Source: Cyanoderma ruficeps (lineage: Eukaryota; Chordata; Aves; Passeriformes; Timaliidae). Taken from it: a DNA stretch of 64,000 bases. Location: positions 23,493,501 through 23,557,500 of the forward strand of contig VZDJ01000116.1 of NCBI GenBank assembly GCA_008694505.1, in the 5' to 3' direction. The translations under genes and the position numbers were made by a program. Below are positions 61,564 through 64,000 of this stretch, piece after piece (position 1 is the stretch's first letter; each line of letters starts with the position of its first letter). The notes beneath the pieces were generated by a model, which made no database searches, was not told where the DNA came from, and was given only the letters and a program-made list of their open reading frames with translations.

Positions 61564-64000
61564 CTGCATCTGGCAGTTTATATATTTATACCTAGGCATC
61601 TGGCTTAGCAAACACTCTGCCAGAGGGCAGCCAGGAGAATGCTGGGCAAAACAGCCAAGGAGACAAATTTAGTCCTTTGTCCGTAAGGCCCATTTCCTTC
61701 TTAATGGCCAAGTGCACCTTCCATCTCTGGGAGATGCTGCCTCGCCTGCTCTGTGAGCACTGAAGGTTGTCTCAATCTTCTGTGTAAAGCAAGGCAACCC
61801 TTGCTGCAGACTGACATGGCCCACTCCCCAGAACCCAAAATGCCTTTACAGACATCAGAGGAACAATCACCATTCATGCTACACAGGCACATTTCTGCTT
61901 TTACAGGAATATCCCCCTATTTACAAGAACATCCCAAAATGTTAATTGTGACCAAATAAGAGAAGGAGTCTTAGACAAGAATAAGCCAGAGCACAGCTTT
62001 TCTCTCAGGATGTCCCTTTAAGTGGGCACTGAAATAACTCCAATCCATACAATTTTTTATGTTCTCATGCAATAATCATATCAATGGAACTATAAATCAG
62101 GATCCATTTGTCCAAAGATCCATTATTGTATCAATAAAGCTACTGGTCCCAAACAAAGAAGACAGTATGAAGCATGAGCACAAGCTTTTTGCATGTTGAA
62201 TAAAGCTTCTGAAAACGGTTTTTTCTAAAACAAATGCTAGCAATGTGAAATTTGATGACCTTAGCAGCAAGCAATCATAGGTAACTCTATATAGAACATG
62301 AACTCTAGGCCTAGGGATATGGGTCTTTTGAAGGCAAAATATCCATTCCTGGACTCTTTCCCAAGTTGGTGTAGAGAAATTGTTTCAAGAATTCTATTTT
62401 TATATATGTCTAGTGAAGCACAGACAGCTGTACACAACACAGTTACAGAATTTTTTTAGGTTTTGTGGGGTTTTTCTGGGTTTGTTTTTTTAAATATGTT
62501 TTCTTTTAAGTTTCCTTTGCCTGTTTCAGATAGATTTTGTCTGCATAAGGTTACAAGATTTTCATATCACCTGTCTCTTCTTTGCAGGATGCATAATAAT
62601 TTCCATTTTCTGCAAGAACCTTCACCCTTGCACCTTCACATTCTGCCCCTAGTAATAAATTTTCACCCCCACCCAAGGTCTTTTAATTTCTATAATGACC
62701 AAGAGAATACCCAAACACTGCAAACTGCTTTATCTAAGAAAAATGAGATTTACCATGGCAAAATCTCAGAGGTCATTCACGTTTGGGAACGGAGATGCAG
62801 CTCTCAATGAACTACATCTCCTCTGTCCAGCTGCAACTTTTGAAAAACCCAACCTAGATCTGGCTTTCTCTGGTCCTAGCCCAGAAGAGAGAACACACAT
62901 GATTTCAATTTGGTCTAACAGAAAAGGCTCCTCTCCAATTTTAAAAATATTCCAGTAAATTGAGTTGTACATTTTGATACTAAACTCTCTGTCTTAAGCC
63001 ACACGATCCAAGAAGTTGGAGTAGCAAGGGAAAGAGTTCCTTGCTGAAGGAGTACCTCCTCCCTCCACAATGCAACCATGCAGAGCTTAAACTACTACCC
63101 TGTAAAGAGGGGTATATAAAACAGACCAGGGAAGAAAACTTCCTGCTTTCTCCAATCTGATATGAATCCCAGACCAAGCTTCCCCCCTCCCCTTAATCAT
63201 CTCCAAGAACTGCCCTATTTTGAGTTTTCACTAACTACACAGTTCCACATGCTCTTTTACAGGATCTGTGTACTTCATACCATGCTTTGTTGCCTCTACC
63301 ACACAATCATTCTCGTTCTCCTTTTATCTAAGTCAGAGTTTAATCACATTTGCCAAGTAAGCAAGCATTAAGCTGTATCCCTGGGTGAGTTTCTAATGCT
63401 AACAGCATGCAACAAAAGGAGAATCCTATCACTTTATTGATTGTCTCCACACAAAAGCCAAAACCTGATTTAGCATGAATGGAACCATTCCTTATGTTTA
63501 AAGGCTATTTCAGAATGAATGCTCGTACTGCTTCTGTGCAGGATTGGGAGAAAAGAAGATCACATTGCTCAAATAATAAACTTAAACACAATACATGTTA
63601 AATCTATTTCAGAAGTTCCCCAAAACTGGCGAGTTACTTGATTGTAATGCGGGAAATCAACTAAGAGGGTACAAAACAGGACAATAATCCATCTTCCAAA
63701 ATCAACTACACTCATTAGAATATTAATTTGGTTAGTCCACTTAGGATGCTGCATCACAGAGTGCAGAGCTATAAAAGCTGTAACTTCAGATAAAAACGCC
63801 CAAGCAAACCACTTTTCTTAGAATAAACCAAAAGGTATCTCTAAAATAATAACATAAGAGCATCAGCCTCATGCTTATTTTACACTTGGATGCTTTCTAA
63901 TATCCAGACAACCTCAGAGCACAAATTGGTGTAGTTTGCAAAACTAATTAAGAAGACAGGATAGAAAATCTAGACATTATAAACATTTTAGGCAACTGAT

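Larger units (their letters stand above)
8019..64000 (-). other. GFRA1: GFRA1 intron upstream of the exon (truncated at window edge)
   Basis: About 56 kb separates the exon from the right edge. I searched the minus strand by eye for the preceding family exons: the segment with the NCRCKRGMKK and CLRIYWSMYQ motifs, the LEDSPYEPVNSRLSD segment and the short alternative DVFQQ exon. I saw no credible match. The stretch is therefore read as one very long intron, which is typical of this gene family, though a short or diverged exon could have been missed by eye. Confidence 0.7.

Noticed and set aside
1..64000. tRNA genes, rRNA, CRISPR arrays or operon-like gene groups
   Set aside because: No tRNA box A/B pair with a foldable cloverleaf, no regularly spaced repeats, and no packed coding frames were seen. 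The window is intronic vertebrate DNA.

Overview
The window reads as a piece of a bird genome. The GC content is modest. There is no operon-like packing and no long conserved open frame. Several fragments match the 3' part of the CR1 LINE, the dominant retroposon of avian genomes. The only protein-coding sequence I can support is one internal exon of GFRA1 (GDNF family receptor alpha-1) on the minus strand at 7679-8018. It has a good splice acceptor and donor and a cysteine-rich translation that matches receptor domain 2, the GDNF-binding domain. Chicken or another bird is the closest match I recognise, but the species cannot be fixed from the sequence alone.

Layout on the plus strand: 1-7678 is the intron downstream of the exon (transcription runs right to left), truncated at the left edge. 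It carries a CR1 copy (about 1310-1648) and a striking 38-bp near-perfect hairpin (5580-5663). Then comes the exon (7679-8018). The remaining 56 kb (8019-64000) is the upstream intron, with no further exon that I could recognise. It holds five more CR1 pieces (about 13756, 23150, 34594, 49761 and 61357, all in minus orientation), a MIR/CORE-SINE-like fragment (about 44690), two possible endogenous-retrovirus LTR ends (about 11868-11935 and 37373-37428), several microsatellites and homopolymers, and more local hairpins (25533-25603, 46961-46990, 61532-61563). It also holds an AT-rich patch (9760-9965), a GC-rich but CpG-poor patch (about 11120-11450) and one orphan CpG island (about 56425-56890).

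Four single N bases (5466, 23537, 36531, 41547) all lie in or at the edge of homopolymers or dinucleotide runs. They look like assembly marks for runs of unresolved length, not true ambiguous bases.

Nothing here is a multi-gene system. The parts worth a second look are the CpG island deep in the intron, the inverted repeats whose single mismatch becomes a G-U pair in the transcribed strand, and an extra N-glycosylation sequon in the GFRA1 exon. Many long open frames (up to 222 codons) were considered and rejected as chance frames in GC-rich or pyrimidine-rich DNA.
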